A DNA stretch of 64,000 bases from Bradyrhizobium sp. NFR13 (GTDB taxonomy: Bacteria > Pseudomonadota > Alphaproteobacteria > Rhizobiales > Xanthobacteraceae). Location of the stretch: contig NZ_FOTP01000003.1 in the NCBI RefSeq assembly GCF_900114605.1, positions 372,001 to 436,000 of the forward strand, given 5' to 3'. This document shows positions 37,348 to 46,652 of this stretch, piece by piece. A program made the position numbers and the translations under genes. Every line of letters begins with the position of its first letter. The first letter of the stretch is position 1. Below the pieces are notes generated by a model. The model was not told the DNA's origin. It saw only the letters and a list, made by a program, of their open reading frames with translations, and did not search any database.

Positions 37348-38058
37348 TCAAACGCCGAGATGGCGCTCCAGCACACCCGGTTGCGCGGCCAATGCCGCGG
37401 GCGTTCCGTCGAATACCACGCAACCCTTCGACAGGATCACCATGCGGTCGGCGACTTTCGCGAGACTCCGAAAATCCTTGTCGACGACGATGGTCGCGAT
37501 GCCCTCGTCCCGAACGATCGCCAGCGTTCGCCAGATCGACTGCGCCACCAGCGGCGCCAAACCTTCGGTGGCCTCATCGATCATGATCATATCGGGATTG
37601 GTCATCAGCGCGCGACCGATGGTGAGCATCTGCTGTTCACCGCCCGACAATTGATGCCCTCCATTATTGCGGCGTTCATGCAGACGCGGAAACAGCTCGA
37701 AGATTTTCGGCAGGGTCCAGGATTGACGCCCGTAATTGTCTGGTCGCGCAGCCATCACCAGATTTTCGGTCACCGACAGCGATCCGAAAATACCTCTGCC
37801 CTCCGGCACCAGCGCCATCCCGCATCGCGCGATCGTTTCGGGCGCTGCATTGCGGATGTCGCGGCCATGGAAGCGCAGATCGCCGCGGCAGAGGGGCATC
37901 AATCCCATCAACGAACGCAGCAGCGTGGTCTTGCCCATGCCATTGCGACCGATCAGCGCCACCTGCTCTCCCGGTGCGAAGGCCAGATCGACGCCATGCA
38001 GAATCTGGCTGGCCCCGTAAAAGGCATCGAGCTTCTCCACCTCGAGCAACGCCGTCAT
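37348..38058 (-). CDS. livF: Branched-chain-amino-acid-type ABC transporter ATPase (LivF)
   Basis: A 236-residue ATPase with Walker A GRNGMGKTTL, signature LSGGEQQMLTIGRAL and Walker B MIMIDEATEGLAP, the LivF-type pattern. Its ATG overlaps the livG stop (ATGA). In this setting the importer probably carries benzoate or a related aromatic acid rather than branched-chain amino acids, as Liv-type systems do in other aromatic gene clusters. Confidence 0.93.
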   Translation of the reverse strand: MTALLEVEKLDAFYGASQILHGVDLAFAPGEQVALIGRNGMGKTTLLRSLMGLMPLCRGDLRFHGRDIRNAAPETIARCGMALVPEGRGIFGSLSVTENLVMAARPDNYGRQSWTLPKIFELFPRLHERRNNGGHQLSGGEQQMLTIGRALMTNPDMIMIDEATEGLAPLVAQSIWRTLAIVRDEGIATIVVDKDFRSLAKVADRMVILSKGCVVFDGTPAALAAQPGVLERHLGV

Positions 38059-38813
38059 GCGATGCCTCCGTCAGCACCGAGATAGGCGGCGCGCACGCCG
38101 GGATCCACGCGCACGTCCTGCGGCAAACCTGTGGCAATGACACGACCGTCCTGCATCACCGTCAACCGATCCGCGAGTTCGAACACAGCGTCCATGTCGT
38201 GTTCCACCACCAACACCGCACGGTCGGCCTTCAAGGAGGCGATCAATCCGATGATACCCCGCGCTTCCGATGGCCCCATGCCGGCCAGCGGCTCGTCGAG
38301 CAAAATGACCCGCGGATTGGTCGCCAGCACCATCGCGATTTCGAGCTGGCGCTGTTCGCCGTGACTCAGTTTATCGGCAATGATCTGCGACCGTGCAGAC
38401 AACCCGACTCGGTCGATCGCATCGGTGACCAATTGGAGATATGGCCGGTCGCATCGCGTGCCGCCAAACATCCGGAGCGGCGTGGTTGAACGAGCCTGCG
38501 CCGCCAGGCGCACATTCTCATACACGCTGAATTGCGCAAACAACGTCGTCTTCTGATAGGCGCGCCCGAGGCCAGCACGCGCGCGGCGGTCCGGCGACAA
38601 CGACGTGATATCCGCACCATTCAGCAGGACCTCACCCGAGGTTGGCAGAAGTTCGCCGGCCAGCAGATTGATCAGTGTGGATTTTCCGGCGCCGTTCGGG
38701 CCGATCACCGCATGGATCTCGCCCGCACGAATGTCGATCGACACATTGGAGACGGCCAGCAAGCCTCCGAAGCGCTTCTGCAATCCAGCGGCACGCAGCG
38801 CAACGTCATGCAT
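38055..38813 (-). CDS. livG: Branched-chain-amino-acid-type ABC transporter ATPase (LivG)
   Basis: A 252-residue ATPase with Walker A GPNGAGKSTL, signature LSHGEQRQLEIAMVLATNP and Walker B VILLDEPLAGMGPSEARG, the LivG-type pattern. It starts inside the last codons of livM and overlaps livF, so the ATPase pair is translationally coupled. The start MHDVALRAAGL gives normal family length. Confidence 0.93.
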   Translation of the reverse strand: MHDVALRAAGLQKRFGGLLAVSNVSIDIRAGEIHAVIGPNGAGKSTLINLLAGELLPTSGEVLLNGADITSLSPDRRARAGLGRAYQKTTLFAQFSVYENVRLAAQARSTTPLRMFGGTRCDRPYLQLVTDAIDRVGLSARSQIIADKLSHGEQRQLEIAMVLATNPRVILLDEPLAGMGPSEARGIIGLIASLKADRAVLVVEHDMDAVFELADRLTVMQDGRVIATGLPQDVRVDPGVRAAYLGADGGIA

Positions 38814-39810
38814 GACGAGCCTCCGCAGCTGCAGGCTTGATCTCGGCCGCGCGTTGCGGCGATGCCCCGAACACCATCGACCAGATCTGCCGGACACCAT
38901 TGGGCAGCAGGATGACGATGCCAATGATGATCAAGCCTTCGACAAGCTTCCAGTTGTCGAGATGCGCCTTCAGCACCTCTTCCATGCCGATCAAAACCAG
39001 CGCACCGACCAGCGGCCCGGTGACCGAGCGCAAACCACCGATCAGCACCATGACAAGGATTGTCGCCGACTGGTGCCATCCCAGCATCTGCGGCGCAACG
39101 AAGCCGAACTGGGCCGCGGCCAGATAACCGGCAAGGCCGGCCAGCGCGCCAGACAGGGTGAATGCCGTCAGGCGAAGACGAAAGATCGGAAAGCCGAGCG
39201 ACCGCGCCCGGCGCTCATTGTCCCGGGCTGCCGCCAGCGCCCGCCCGAAAGGTGAGCGAACCACCATCGTAAGCAGAGCGATCACGCCCACCAGGAAACC
39301 CAGCACGACAAAGTAGAAAGTCATGGTCTTGTCGAGATCGAGCAATTGACGGCCGGCCACGGCGATCTCGGGCCGGATGTTGATGGAGATGCCATCCGAT
39401 CCGCCCGCGAATTTGGTATCGTGGAAGAAGAAGAACAGCATCTCGCCAAAGGCAAGCGTCACCATGATGAAATAGACGCCGCGGGTACGCAGCACCAGCG
39501 CGCCAATCAGCAGGGCCGCGGTGCCGGAGCACAGGATCGCAACCGGAAGCGTCGTTAACAGTGACGCTGCATCATAACGAGGCGACAACAGCGCAAGTAC
39601 GTATCCGGCGAGGCCGAAAAAAGCGGCATGGCAGAGGCTCACCAGGCCGCCATGGCCGACCACGAGATTCAGTGACATGGCGAGCATGCCCATGATGAGC
39701 GCCTTGGCAAAGAATTGCGTGTAATAGGTCGATACATAGAATGGCAGCGCAATCGCTATTGCCAGACAGGCGATGCCGAACAATCGAACCCGCAGATTGG
39801 GCATGCTCAT
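38806..39810 (-). CDS. livM: Branched-chain-amino-acid-type ABC transporter permease (LivM)
   Basis: A 334-residue permease with about eight to ten membrane segments. Family marks are MSLNLVVGHGGLVSLCHAAFFGLAGYVLALL, VLRTRGVYFIMVTLAFGEMLFFF and the loop RALAAARDNERRARSLGFP. It pairs with LivH to form the importer channel. The ATG at 39810 lies one base after the livH stop; two earlier in-frame starts are possible. Confidence 0.93.
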   Translation of the reverse strand: MSMPNLRVRLFGIACLAIAIALPFYVSTYYTQFFAKALIMGMLAMSLNLVVGHGGLVSLCHAAFFGLAGYVLALLSPRYDAASLLTTLPVAILCSGTAALLIGALVLRTRGVYFIMVTLAFGEMLFFFFHDTKFAGGSDGISINIRPEIAVAGRQLLDLDKTMTFYFVVLGFLVGVIALLTMVVRSPFGRALAAARDNERRARSLGFPIFRLRLTAFTLSGALAGLAGYLAAAQFGFVAPQMLGWHQSATILVMVLIGGLRSVTGPLVGALVLIGMEEVLKAHLDNWKLVEGLIIIGIVILLPNGVRQIWSMVFGASPQRAAEIKPAAAEARHA

Positions 39811-39811
39811 A

Positions 39812-40684
39812 TCAAGCATCCTGACGTCCGAGAATTCCACTCGGCCGCCACAGCAACACAACTGCCATCAACACATAAATCAGAATGCTGGACACGCTGG
39901 GAAAGAACACCTTTCCAAACGTATCCGTGAGGCCGATCAGCAGTGCGCCGACGGCTGCGCCACCGACCGAACCGATGCCACCGAGCACGACCACGACAAA
40001 GGACAGAATCAGCATGCCGTCCCCCATGCCGGGAAACACTGTCGAGATCGGCGCGATCAGGATGCCGCCGAGCGCCGCCAGCGCGATGCCGGCAGCGAAG
40101 ACGTAGCGATTGACCCGGTCGAACTTGATGCCGAGCACGCGCGCCATCTCACGATTTTCCGAACCCGCCCGCACGATCATGCCGATTTTGGTGCGCGCGA
40201 TCACGAAGAAGATGGCGAGTGCCGCCATCAGGCAGAACACGCAGATCGCCAGCCGGTAAACCGGATAGGACAGGTTATCGGTCAACTGGATCGATCCCGA
40301 CAACCACGCCGGTGGAGCGACCGCGTGCACGTCCTTGCCGAACAACACCTGCCTGATTTCATCGATGACCAGGATGAGGCCGAAGCTGAGCAGCACCTGT
40401 GCCAGATGATCCCGGCCATAGAGAAGACGAACGAAGACGGTCTCGAGCAAAATACCGACGACAAAGGCAACCAGCACGCCGCCAAGCAGGGCGACGACAA
40501 AACTGCCGGTCATCAACGTGATCCAGTAAGCCAGATAGGCGCCGAGCATATAGAAGGCGCCATGGGCGAGATTGATAACCCCTAGAATGCCGAACACCAG
40601 TGTCAGACCGCTCGCAACAAGGAACAGAACCGCGCCGTACTGAACCGCATTCAGCAACTGAACGCCTAGTGTGATGAAGTCCAT
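39812..40684 (-). CDS. livH: Branched-chain-amino-acid-type ABC transporter permease (LivH)
   Basis: A 290-residue permease: LVASGLTLVFGILGVINLAHGAFYMLGAYLAY near the N-terminus and VRAGSENREMARVLGIKFDRVNRYVFAAGIALAALGG later are hallmark LivH blocks. The start at MDFITLGVQLLNA is preferred because the first membrane helix follows. It is separated from the upstream binding-protein gene by 154 bases with no visible terminator. Confidence 0.93.
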   Translation of the reverse strand: MDFITLGVQLLNAVQYGAVLFLVASGLTLVFGILGVINLAHGAFYMLGAYLAYWITLMTGSFVVALLGGVLVAFVVGILLETVFVRLLYGRDHLAQVLLSFGLILVIDEIRQVLFGKDVHAVAPPAWLSGSIQLTDNLSYPVYRLAICVFCLMAALAIFFVIARTKIGMIVRAGSENREMARVLGIKFDRVNRYVFAAGIALAALGGILIAPISTVFPGMGDGMLILSFVVVVLGGIGSVGGAAVGALLIGLTDTFGKVFFPSVSSILIYVLMAVVLLWRPSGILGRQDA

Positions 40685-40838
40685 CAGATCAATCCAACCA
40701 TGTCGGGCCACATTCGGTCGTCGGCACAGTCAGGCATGAGGCCACGTCTGACTGCGCCGCGGCATCTCCTTCACCGAAGGCGCCACGCGCAACAGGCTTC
40801 GACGACTCGATCTCCGTCGACTGACCGGCAACGATGCT

Positions 40839-42047
40839 TCAGGTCATCTTGCAGCCCCGCGCGGGATCGTCGACATCGGCCTGGGCGACCGAGATCATCT
40901 CGTTCCGCCCGTTGCGAACCTCGCGCAGATAGATGTTCTGGATCGGGTTATGCGCCTTGTTGAAAGACAATGGCCCGCGCGGACTGTCGATCTTCGCAGC
41001 CCCCATCGCCGCAATCATCTTGTCGCGCGCAGTGAAGTCGCCGCCGACGGCCGTCAGCCCGATATCCAGTAGCGCCGCACCATCGTAGCCCTGTACGGCA
41101 TAGATATCGCCGTCCTTGCCTGTCTTGGCCTTGAAGGCCTTGAGGAAAGCGAGATTGGCGGGATTGTCGAGATTGTCCGCGTAATGCAGCGTCGTCCTGA
41201 TGCCCTTGGCGGCTTCGCCCTGCGCTTCGATGGTACCGTCGGTGAGAAAGCCTGCGCCATAAAGCGGAATGGTCTTGTTCAGACCCGCCGCCGCATAGTC
41301 CTTGACGAACTTCACCGCGCCACCGCCAGCAAAGAAGCTGAACACGGCATCGGGCTTTAACTGCGCGATCTGCGTGATCAGTGCCTGAAATTCCACCTCC
41401 GGAAATGGCACCGTCAGGTCCGCGACGATCTTGCCGCCGTTCTTGGTGAAGTTTTCAGCGAAGGCGCCGATCATCTCGGCACCGGCCGTGTAACGCCATG
41501 TGATCGTGACCACGTTCTTGATGCCGGCATCGGCCATTACCTTGCCCATCGGGTAGGTGCTCTGCCAGTTCGAGAACGACGTGCGGAAGATGTTCGGCGC
41601 GCAGGCGGGACCGGTCGCATCATTGGCGCCGGCATTCGGAATGATCAGCAGCGTCTTGGTGTCGCGCGCAACCTTGACCATGGCCATGGCCACGCCGGAA
41701 TGCACGGTGCCGACAACGACATCGGCCTTCTCGCGACCAACCAACCGGTTCATGTTGTCGGTGGCTGCTTCCGGTTTCGATTCATCGTCCACCTGCACGA
41801 ACGCAATGTCGCGCCCGCCGAGCTTGCCGCCCTTCTGTTCGACATAGAGGCGGAAGCCGTCATCGATGAACTGGCCAAGCTTCGCATAGGTGCCGGTGTA
41901 GGGAAGCATCATCCCCACTTTCAATGGCGCGTTCTGCGCGATGGCCGGGCTATGAAGCGGTGACGTCGCAATGAATGTTGCTGCACCGGCGGTTCCGGAG
42001 AGCATGGCGCGGCGCGTCAGCGGACGCAGTAACCCCTTGGTGGTCAT
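40839..42047 (-). CDS. Liv-type ABC transporter substrate-binding protein, likely aromatic acid binding
   Basis: A 402-residue type I periplasmic binding protein. The N-terminus LTRRAMLSGTAGAATFIATSPLHSPAIA is a Tat-like signal with cleavage after AIA. The core PLKVGMMLPYTGTYAKLGQFIDDGFRLYVEQKGGKLGGR and NAGANDATGPACAPNIFRTSFSNWQ resembles binders of benzoate-like compounds more than leucine binders. It is the first gene of the importer operon, preceded at 42181 by a copy of the benzoate-operon palindrome. The ligand is inferred. Confidence 0.9.
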   Translation of the reverse strand: MTTKGLLRPLTRRAMLSGTAGAATFIATSPLHSPAIAQNAPLKVGMMLPYTGTYAKLGQFIDDGFRLYVEQKGGKLGGRDIAFVQVDDESKPEAATDNMNRLVGREKADVVVGTVHSGVAMAMVKVARDTKTLLIIPNAGANDATGPACAPNIFRTSFSNWQSTYPMGKVMADAGIKNVVTITWRYTAGAEMIGAFAENFTKNGGKIVADLTVPFPEVEFQALITQIAQLKPDAVFSFFAGGGAVKFVKDYAAAGLNKTIPLYGAGFLTDGTIEAQGEAAKGIRTTLHYADNLDNPANLAFLKAFKAKTGKDGDIYAVQGYDGAALLDIGLTAVGGDFTARDKMIAAMGAAKIDSPRGPLSFNKAHNPIQNIYLREVRNGRNEMISVAQADVDDPARGCKMT

Positions 42048-42180
42048 CGACTCTCTCCCCTCGGAATAATTGATGACCGGTTGATCCGGCCTACCAATGC
42101 AGACAGAGGCCAGGTGCTAGGATTGCCCTCCACCCGCGCTCGCATCTCTGCAGCATAATGCACGAAATTGGAAAAGATCA

Positions 42181-42194
42181 AGAATTATAATTCA
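42181..42194. promoter_or_regulatory. Second copy of the benzoate-cluster palindrome, before the Liv operon
   Basis: AGAATTATAATTCA matches the 14-bp palindrome at 35868 in 13 of 14 positions and keeps the symmetric core GAATTATAATTC. It is 134 bases upstream of the binding-protein start. On the minus strand a possible promoter TTGATC-N18-TATGCT lies immediately downstream of it. This suggests shared control of uptake and degradation. Confidence 0.5.
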
Positions 42195-42229
42195 TGGTCA
42201 GCGACAACGGATAGCCACGCTCATTCACT

Positions 42230-43450
42230 TCAGTCGCTGTTGACCATCATGGAGGCCGCTGGCGTCGCCGGCGCATAGTTGCGCAAGGCAGCAAGAATGG
42301 ACCGGGCGCCGCGCCGCGCGCCTTCGGTCTGCACCCAGATCAGCGACAGGATAAGTTCAAGCCCGGGATCAACCGGCAGCGCCACGAGGCGTGCATCGAA
42401 TGAGACGAGCGCGCTTTCCGGCAGGACCGAAACGAAGCCGAAATCCAGCATCAGGTTGGCGATGATCGGAATCGAGTCGATTTCCGTGATTGTCAGCGCA
42501 TCGATCTCCGGCTGAGGCAGCAATTGCGCGAGCAGTCTGTGGGCGGCCTGCCCGAGGCCGGTACGTCGGCTGGGTAGCGCAAGCGGTTGCTGCCGAAGCA
42601 CCCGCGTAACATCAGGCTGGTCACCGAGCACTTCGCGCGCACCGACGACCACAAGCTTCGAACGCACCAAGGCACGCGACGACACATCGGCAGGGATCGT
42701 ATCGCTGTCGATCAGCGCCACATCGCAGCGCTTGTCCTTCAGACCGGTGAGCAGATCCTCTGCCGTGCCATTGGTGACAAATAGCGGCTGCGTCGGCCGA
42801 TCCCGTTGCCAGGCAGCGACTAGAAAGGCCAGCAGCCGCGCGACATTGCTTTCATGACCGAGCGGCATCACCGCCCCCAGCCTGATGGTGGCATTGGTCG
42901 AACGGAAACGTTCGCGCGCACGCCGCGACAGTCGCTGCATGGTTTTTTCAAGTTCACCGAGCGATGCGATCAGCAACTGGCAGGACGTCGTCGGCGTGAC
43001 GCCGAGCCGCGAACGATCGAACAGCACGCGGCCGAGCTCGTCTTCCACCCGCGCAATCTGCCGCGCGAGCTGCGGCTGACCGAGGCGAATGATCCGCGCT
43101 GCGCGCCGTACACTGCCGGTCTCGGCCACCAGCGCAACACGTTGCAGGGCCGTGAGGCTGATGTCGCGTGAGGCGCAAAACGTAAGCGCAGCATCCGCGG
43201 CCAGACGCGGCGCGATCATCGCGCGCGCGATATCAGATGCTGCTTCGATGTCATTCAGCATGCGCCGCGCTTCAAGCGTAAGAAAGCTTGCCGCGCCCGC
43301 CCGGTTCAGCAGTGGCGCAGCAATGGAGCGCTCGAACCGTTTCACCGCCGCCGAGATCGTGCTGGGCGCCCGGTTCAGCTGGCGCGCGGCTTCACGCACA
43401 TTGCCGCAGCGAAGCACCGCCGCCGTCATCACCAGAGTTGCGATGTCCAT
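42230..43450 (-). CDS. LysR-type regulator with two tandem N-terminal HTH domains
   Basis: A 406-residue regulator with an unusual layout. Residues about 3-53 form one LysR HTH (IATLVMTAAVLRCGNVREAARQLNRAPSTISAAVKRFE), residues about 98-150 a second (LTALQRVALVAETGSVRRAARIIRLGQPQLARQIARVEDELG), followed by a LysR substrate-binding domain (about 188-406). Ordinary LysR proteins have one HTH and about 300 residues. It is divergent from the polar-amino-acid importer operon and probably controls it. An in-frame start at 43516 is possible, but 43450 puts the HTH at the usual distance. Confidence 0.88.
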   Translation of the reverse strand: MDIATLVMTAAVLRCGNVREAARQLNRAPSTISAAVKRFERSIAAPLLNRAGAASFLTLEARRMLNDIEAASDIARAMIAPRLAADAALTFCASRDISLTALQRVALVAETGSVRRAARIIRLGQPQLARQIARVEDELGRVLFDRSRLGVTPTTSCQLLIASLGELEKTMQRLSRRARERFRSTNATIRLGAVMPLGHESNVARLLAFLVAAWQRDRPTQPLFVTNGTAEDLLTGLKDKRCDVALIDSDTIPADVSSRALVRSKLVVVGAREVLGDQPDVTRVLRQQPLALPSRRTGLGQAAHRLLAQLLPQPEIDALTITEIDSIPIIANLMLDFGFVSVLPESALVSFDARLVALPVDPGLELILSLIWVQTEGARRGARSILAALRNYAPATPAASMMVNSD

Positions 43451-43518
43451 TCCATTATTGTCCGGGTCTGTAGTCGAATTTTTCTGCGCTGCAGCGAGAG
43501 CGTATAGGTTGTCCATCA

Positions 43519-43537
43519 AATGGGATATCCCCCCATT
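43519..43537. promoter_or_regulatory. Inverted repeat in the LysR / ABC importer divergent promoter
   Basis: AATGGG and CCCATT are perfect 6-bp arms separated by 7 bases, about midway between the divergent starts at 43450 and 43618. A second small dyad, ATTGCACAAT, overlaps its right arm (43535-43544). Location and symmetry fit a LysR-family operator; this is inference. Confidence 0.45.
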
Positions 43538-43617
43538 GCACAATTGCGCTAGCCTTCGTGACAGGGACCGCGGAGCCAGATGCCGGCTTGGCCTGGCCGC
43601 GCCAATGGAGGTGTTCG

Positions 43618-44451
43618 ATGAAAGCAATGATCGTTGCCGCCGGGCTTCTGGCTTTGGCCAGCCCCGCATTCGCGCAGTCGCAGGAACCGCTGAAGTCTGC
43701 GATCGACTCAACCTTCGCACCGCATGCGATGCCCAAACTGTCGGGCGGCCTCGAAGGCTTCAATATCGACGTCGTCGATGAGATGTCGAAGCGCATCAAG
43801 CGCCCTATCACGGTGGAAGGCGCGCAATTCGCCGGCCTCCTTCCGGCGCTTCAGGCCGGCACCTACGACTTCCTCGCCGCTGTGGTCACTGTCACGCCCG
43901 AGCGCGCGCAGCAGTTGTTGTTCATGGAAGGCTTCGTCGACGCCGACTATCGCTTCATGACGCTTGCCTCGGCGCCGCCGATCACCAAGCTCGAAGATCT
44001 CTCCGGCAAGACCATCGCCGTACAGAAGGGCGCGATCTACGAGAAATGGGTCAACGACAATGCCGCCAAATATGGCTGGAAGTCGGAATCCTTCGCCACC
44101 AGCACCGACGCGGCACAAGCCGTGCTCGCCGGCCGTGCCGACGCCAACATCTCGGCTGCCACCGTCGTCGCCTGGATCGTGAAGAACAATCCGCGGCTGA
44201 AGAATGCCTATCTCTACAAGACGGGCCTCGTCTGGAGCATGCCGCTCCGCAACGGCAATACTGAATTGCGCAACAAGCTCGAAGACGCGCTGGTCTGCAT
44301 GAAGCAGGACGGCACGCTGAAGAAACTCTACGTGAAGTGGTTCGGTGTCGAGCCGGAGGCCGGTTCGGCAACCACCACAATCTATCCGGGCTACGGCGCA
44401 CCGGGCGTCGCCGGCTATGACGCGACAGAGCAGAAGCCGACCTGTTCATGA
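43618..44451 (+). CDS. Polar amino acid-type ABC transporter substrate-binding protein
   Basis: A 277-residue SBP_bac_3 protein with signal peptide [21 protein letters not shown] and [37 protein letters not shown] and [19 protein letters not shown] as family blocks. It binds a polar amino acid or similar zwitterion in the periplasm. GGAGG precedes the ATG. It opens the operon containing the hydantoinase-like, DUF917 and urocanase-like enzymes, so its ligand is probably their substrate. Confidence 0.92.
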   Translation: MKAMIVAAGLLALASPAFAQSQEPLKSAIDSTFAPHAMPKLSGGLEGFNIDVVDEMSKRIKRPITVEGAQFAGLLPALQAGTYDFLAAVVTVTPERAQQLLFMEGFVDADYRFMTLASAPPITKLEDLSGKTIAVQKGAIYEKWVNDNAAKYGWKSESFATSTDAAQAVLAGRADANISAATVVAWIVKNNPRLKNAYLYKTGLVWSMPLRNGNTELRNKLEDALVCMKQDGTLKKLYVKWFGVEPEAGSATTTIYPGYGAPGVAGYDATEQKPTCS

Positions 44452-45224
44452 GTTCGGCAGCGGCAGCGCCCGAGTCCTTTTCGCCCATGTCGCGTTATCT
44501 GCTGGAAGCGCGCGGCGTCCGGAAGCGCTTCGGCTCCACCGAAGTCCTGAAGGGTGTCGATCTTTTGGTCGAGCCGGGCAAGCTGGTCTTTCTGATCGGC
44601 CCATCCGGTTCGGGCAAGAGTACCTTGCTGCGCTGCTGCAATCGTCTGGAGGAGCCGGATGGCGGCTCCATCATCATGGACAATGTCGATCTCCTGTCGC
44701 CGCGCACCGATATCAATGCGGCACGGCGGCAGATCGGCATGGTGTTCCAGAGCTTCAACCTCTATCCGCACCTCACGGTGCAGAAAAACATCACACTGGC
44801 CCTGCGCAAGGTCGCCGGTATGAGCACCGCCGACGCCAATGCCCGTGCCGCGGAAATGCTGGCGCTGGTCGGCCTGCCCGACAAGGCGGCCGCCTATCCC
44901 ACGCAACTCTCCGGCGGCCAGCAGCAGCGCATCGGCATTGCGCGCTCGCTCGCGCTGAACCCGAAGATCATCCTGATGGACGAACCGACTTCGGCGCTCG
45001 ACCCGGAACTGGTCGGCAGCGTGCTCGCCGTCGTGAAGGACCTGCGCGACCGCGGCATCACCATGGTCATCGCCAGCCACGAGATGAATTTCGCCCGTGA
45101 AGCCGCCGATCAGGTCGTTTTCCTCGATGGCGGACTCGTCATCGAGCAAGGCAGCGCCGAAGACATTTTCCTGCGTCCGCAGGAAGAACGTACCAAACGT
45201 TTTCTCGCGCAGATCAGGCACTAG
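44448..45224 (+). CDS. Polar amino acid ABC transporter ATP-binding protein
   Basis: A 258-residue ATPase of the GlnQ/HisP type: Walker [35 protein letters not shown], signature [15 protein letters not shown], Walker [18 protein letters not shown] and the switch [14 protein letters not shown]. The ATG overlaps the stop of the binding-protein gene (ATGA). It energises uptake with the two permeases that follow. Confidence 0.95.
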   Translation: MSSAAAAPESFSPMSRYLLEARGVRKRFGSTEVLKGVDLLVEPGKLVFLIGPSGSGKSTLLRCCNRLEEPDGGSIIMDNVDLLSPRTDINAARRQIGMVFQSFNLYPHLTVQKNITLALRKVAGMSTADANARAAEMLALVGLPDKAAAYPTQLSGGQQQRIGIARSLALNPKIILMDEPTSALDPELVGSVLAVVKDLRDRGITMVIASHEMNFAREAADQVVFLDGGLVIEQGSAEDIFLRPQEERTKRFLAQIRH

Positions 45225-45227
45225 GCC

Positions 45228-45929
45228 ATGACCGCCGCCGACGCGATGAGCAACTGGGACCGCTTCGTCTTCACCTTCTTCAACGCGGATATCGCGATGA
45301 AGTATGGCTGGGAGATCCTGCAGGGCGCCGGCGTTACCATTCTTGCCGGCCTCGCCGTGGTTATCACCGGCATCGGCGCCGGATTCGGCCTCGCGGCGCT
45401 CCGGGCGATCGGCTGGAAGCCCATCAACTTCTTCATCATCGTGTTCGTCGATATCTTCCGCTCGCTGCCGCCGCTGGCGATCATCCTGGTCCTGTTCTTC
45501 GGATTTCCCAGTATCGGCATCGTGCTGCCCAGCCTGGTCGTGCTGTGGATGTCGCTAGGTGCCGTGCTCGCCGCCTTCGCGGAGGAGATTTTCTGGGCCG
45601 GCATCACCTCGGTACCCAAGGGCCAATGGCTGGCCGCGCGCTCCACGGGCCTCACTTTCGCGCAGACCTTGCGCTACGTAATCCTGCCGCAGGCCGTTCG
45701 CCTTGGCATCCCGCCGCTGACCAACCGCGCCATCTCCATCACCAAGAATCTCGCGCTCGGCAGTGCCATCGGCGTCAACGAGATTCTCGGCCGCGCCAAT
45801 TCGGCGTTGTCGATGTCTGCCAATGCGACACCGCTCACCATGGGCGCCCTGCTCTATGTGCTGGTGTTTATCCCGCTGGTGATCGCCTCCCGCACGCTCG
45901 AACGCAACTATCGGTGGGGTGAGCACTGA
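45228..45929 (+). CDS. Polar amino acid ABC transporter permease 1
   Basis: A 233-residue permease. GWEILQGAGVTILAGLAVVITGIGAGFGLAALR, DIFRSLPPLAIILVLFFGFP and the EAA loop GQWLAARSTGLTFAQTLRYVILPQAVR are typical of the His/Glu/Gln/Arg/opine permease family. It starts three bases after the ATPase stop and overlaps the next permease by one base. Confidence 0.94.
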   Translation: MTAADAMSNWDRFVFTFFNADIAMKYGWEILQGAGVTILAGLAVVITGIGAGFGLAALRAIGWKPINFFIIVFVDIFRSLPPLAIILVLFFGFPSIGIVLPSLVVLWMSLGAVLAAFAEEIFWAGITSVPKGQWLAARSTGLTFAQTLRYVILPQAVRLGIPPLTNRAISITKNLALGSAIGVNEILGRANSALSMSANATPLTMGALLYVLVFIPLVIASRTLERNYRWGEH

Positions 45930-46588
45930 TGGAGCAGTTCACACAGGAATTCTTCAATCTCGACGTCATGACGAAGGTCGCACCGTTCCTGCTGCAGGGA
46001 CTGCTGCAGACGCTGCTGTTGTGTTCGTTCCTGATCCCGATCGGCCTCGTCAGCGGCATCCTCGTAATGCTGCTCACCACCAGCCCCTATCGCCTGTTGC
46101 GCTGGCCGGCGATCGTCGCCGTCGATTTCTTCCGCGCCTTTCCGCCGCTGGTGCTGCTGGTCTTTGTTTATGCGGGCCTGCCCTTTATCGGACTGCGCGT
46201 GCCCGCGCTGGTGGCCGTGGCCGTCGCCTTCCTGATCAATTCGGCAAGTTACTACGGCGAGATCTACCGCGCCGGCATGGTCAGCGTGCCCAAGGGCCAG
46301 CGCGAGGCCGCGCGGTCGACCGGCCTCTCCGCGACGCAGACATTGCTTTACGTGACGCTGCCGCAGGCGATCCGCAACGTTCTGCCCGATCTGCTCTCAA
46401 ACACGGTCGAATTGGTGAAGCTCACGACGCTGGCCAGCGTCATCTCGGTGCCGGAGCTGCTGCATTCCGCCAATCTGGCGCGCTCGCTCACCTACAACTC
46501 ATCGCCGCTAATCCTCGCGGCGATCATCTATCTGCTCCTGCTGTTGCCGGTCGTGCGGCTGATCGCGCGGCTGGAACACAGACTCTAG
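45929..46588 (+). CDS. Polar amino acid ABC transporter permease 2
   Basis: A 219-residue permease with FLLQGLLQTLLLCSFLIPIGLVSGILVMLL, DFFRAFPPLVLLVFVYAGLP and the EAA loop GQREAARSTGLSATQTLLYVTLPQAIRNVLPDLLSNTVELVKLTTLAS. It is paired with the previous gene to form a heterodimeric channel. Its start overlaps the stop of permease 1 (TGATG). Confidence 0.94.
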   Translation: MEQFTQEFFNLDVMTKVAPFLLQGLLQTLLLCSFLIPIGLVSGILVMLLTTSPYRLLRWPAIVAVDFFRAFPPLVLLVFVYAGLPFIGLRVPALVAVAVAFLINSASYYGEIYRAGMVSVPKGQREAARSTGLSATQTLLYVTLPQAIRNVLPDLLSNTVELVKLTTLASVISVPELLHSANLARSLTYNSSPLILAAIIYLLLLLPVVRLIARLEHRL

Positions 46589-46595
46589 GACATAC

Positions 46596-46609
46596 GGTCC
46601 CGCGGGACC
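46596..46609. promoter_or_regulatory. GC-rich palindrome between transporter and enzyme genes
   Basis: GGTCCCGCGGGACC is a perfect 14-bp palindrome eight bases after the permease stop and 44 bases before the amidohydrolase start. It has no T-run after it. It may form a short RNA hairpin that separates transporter and enzyme expression. Confidence 0.35.
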
Positions 46610-46652
46610 ATCACGACAAGCCGGCTCGCCGGCGGCGAATGTGGAGTTGCCC

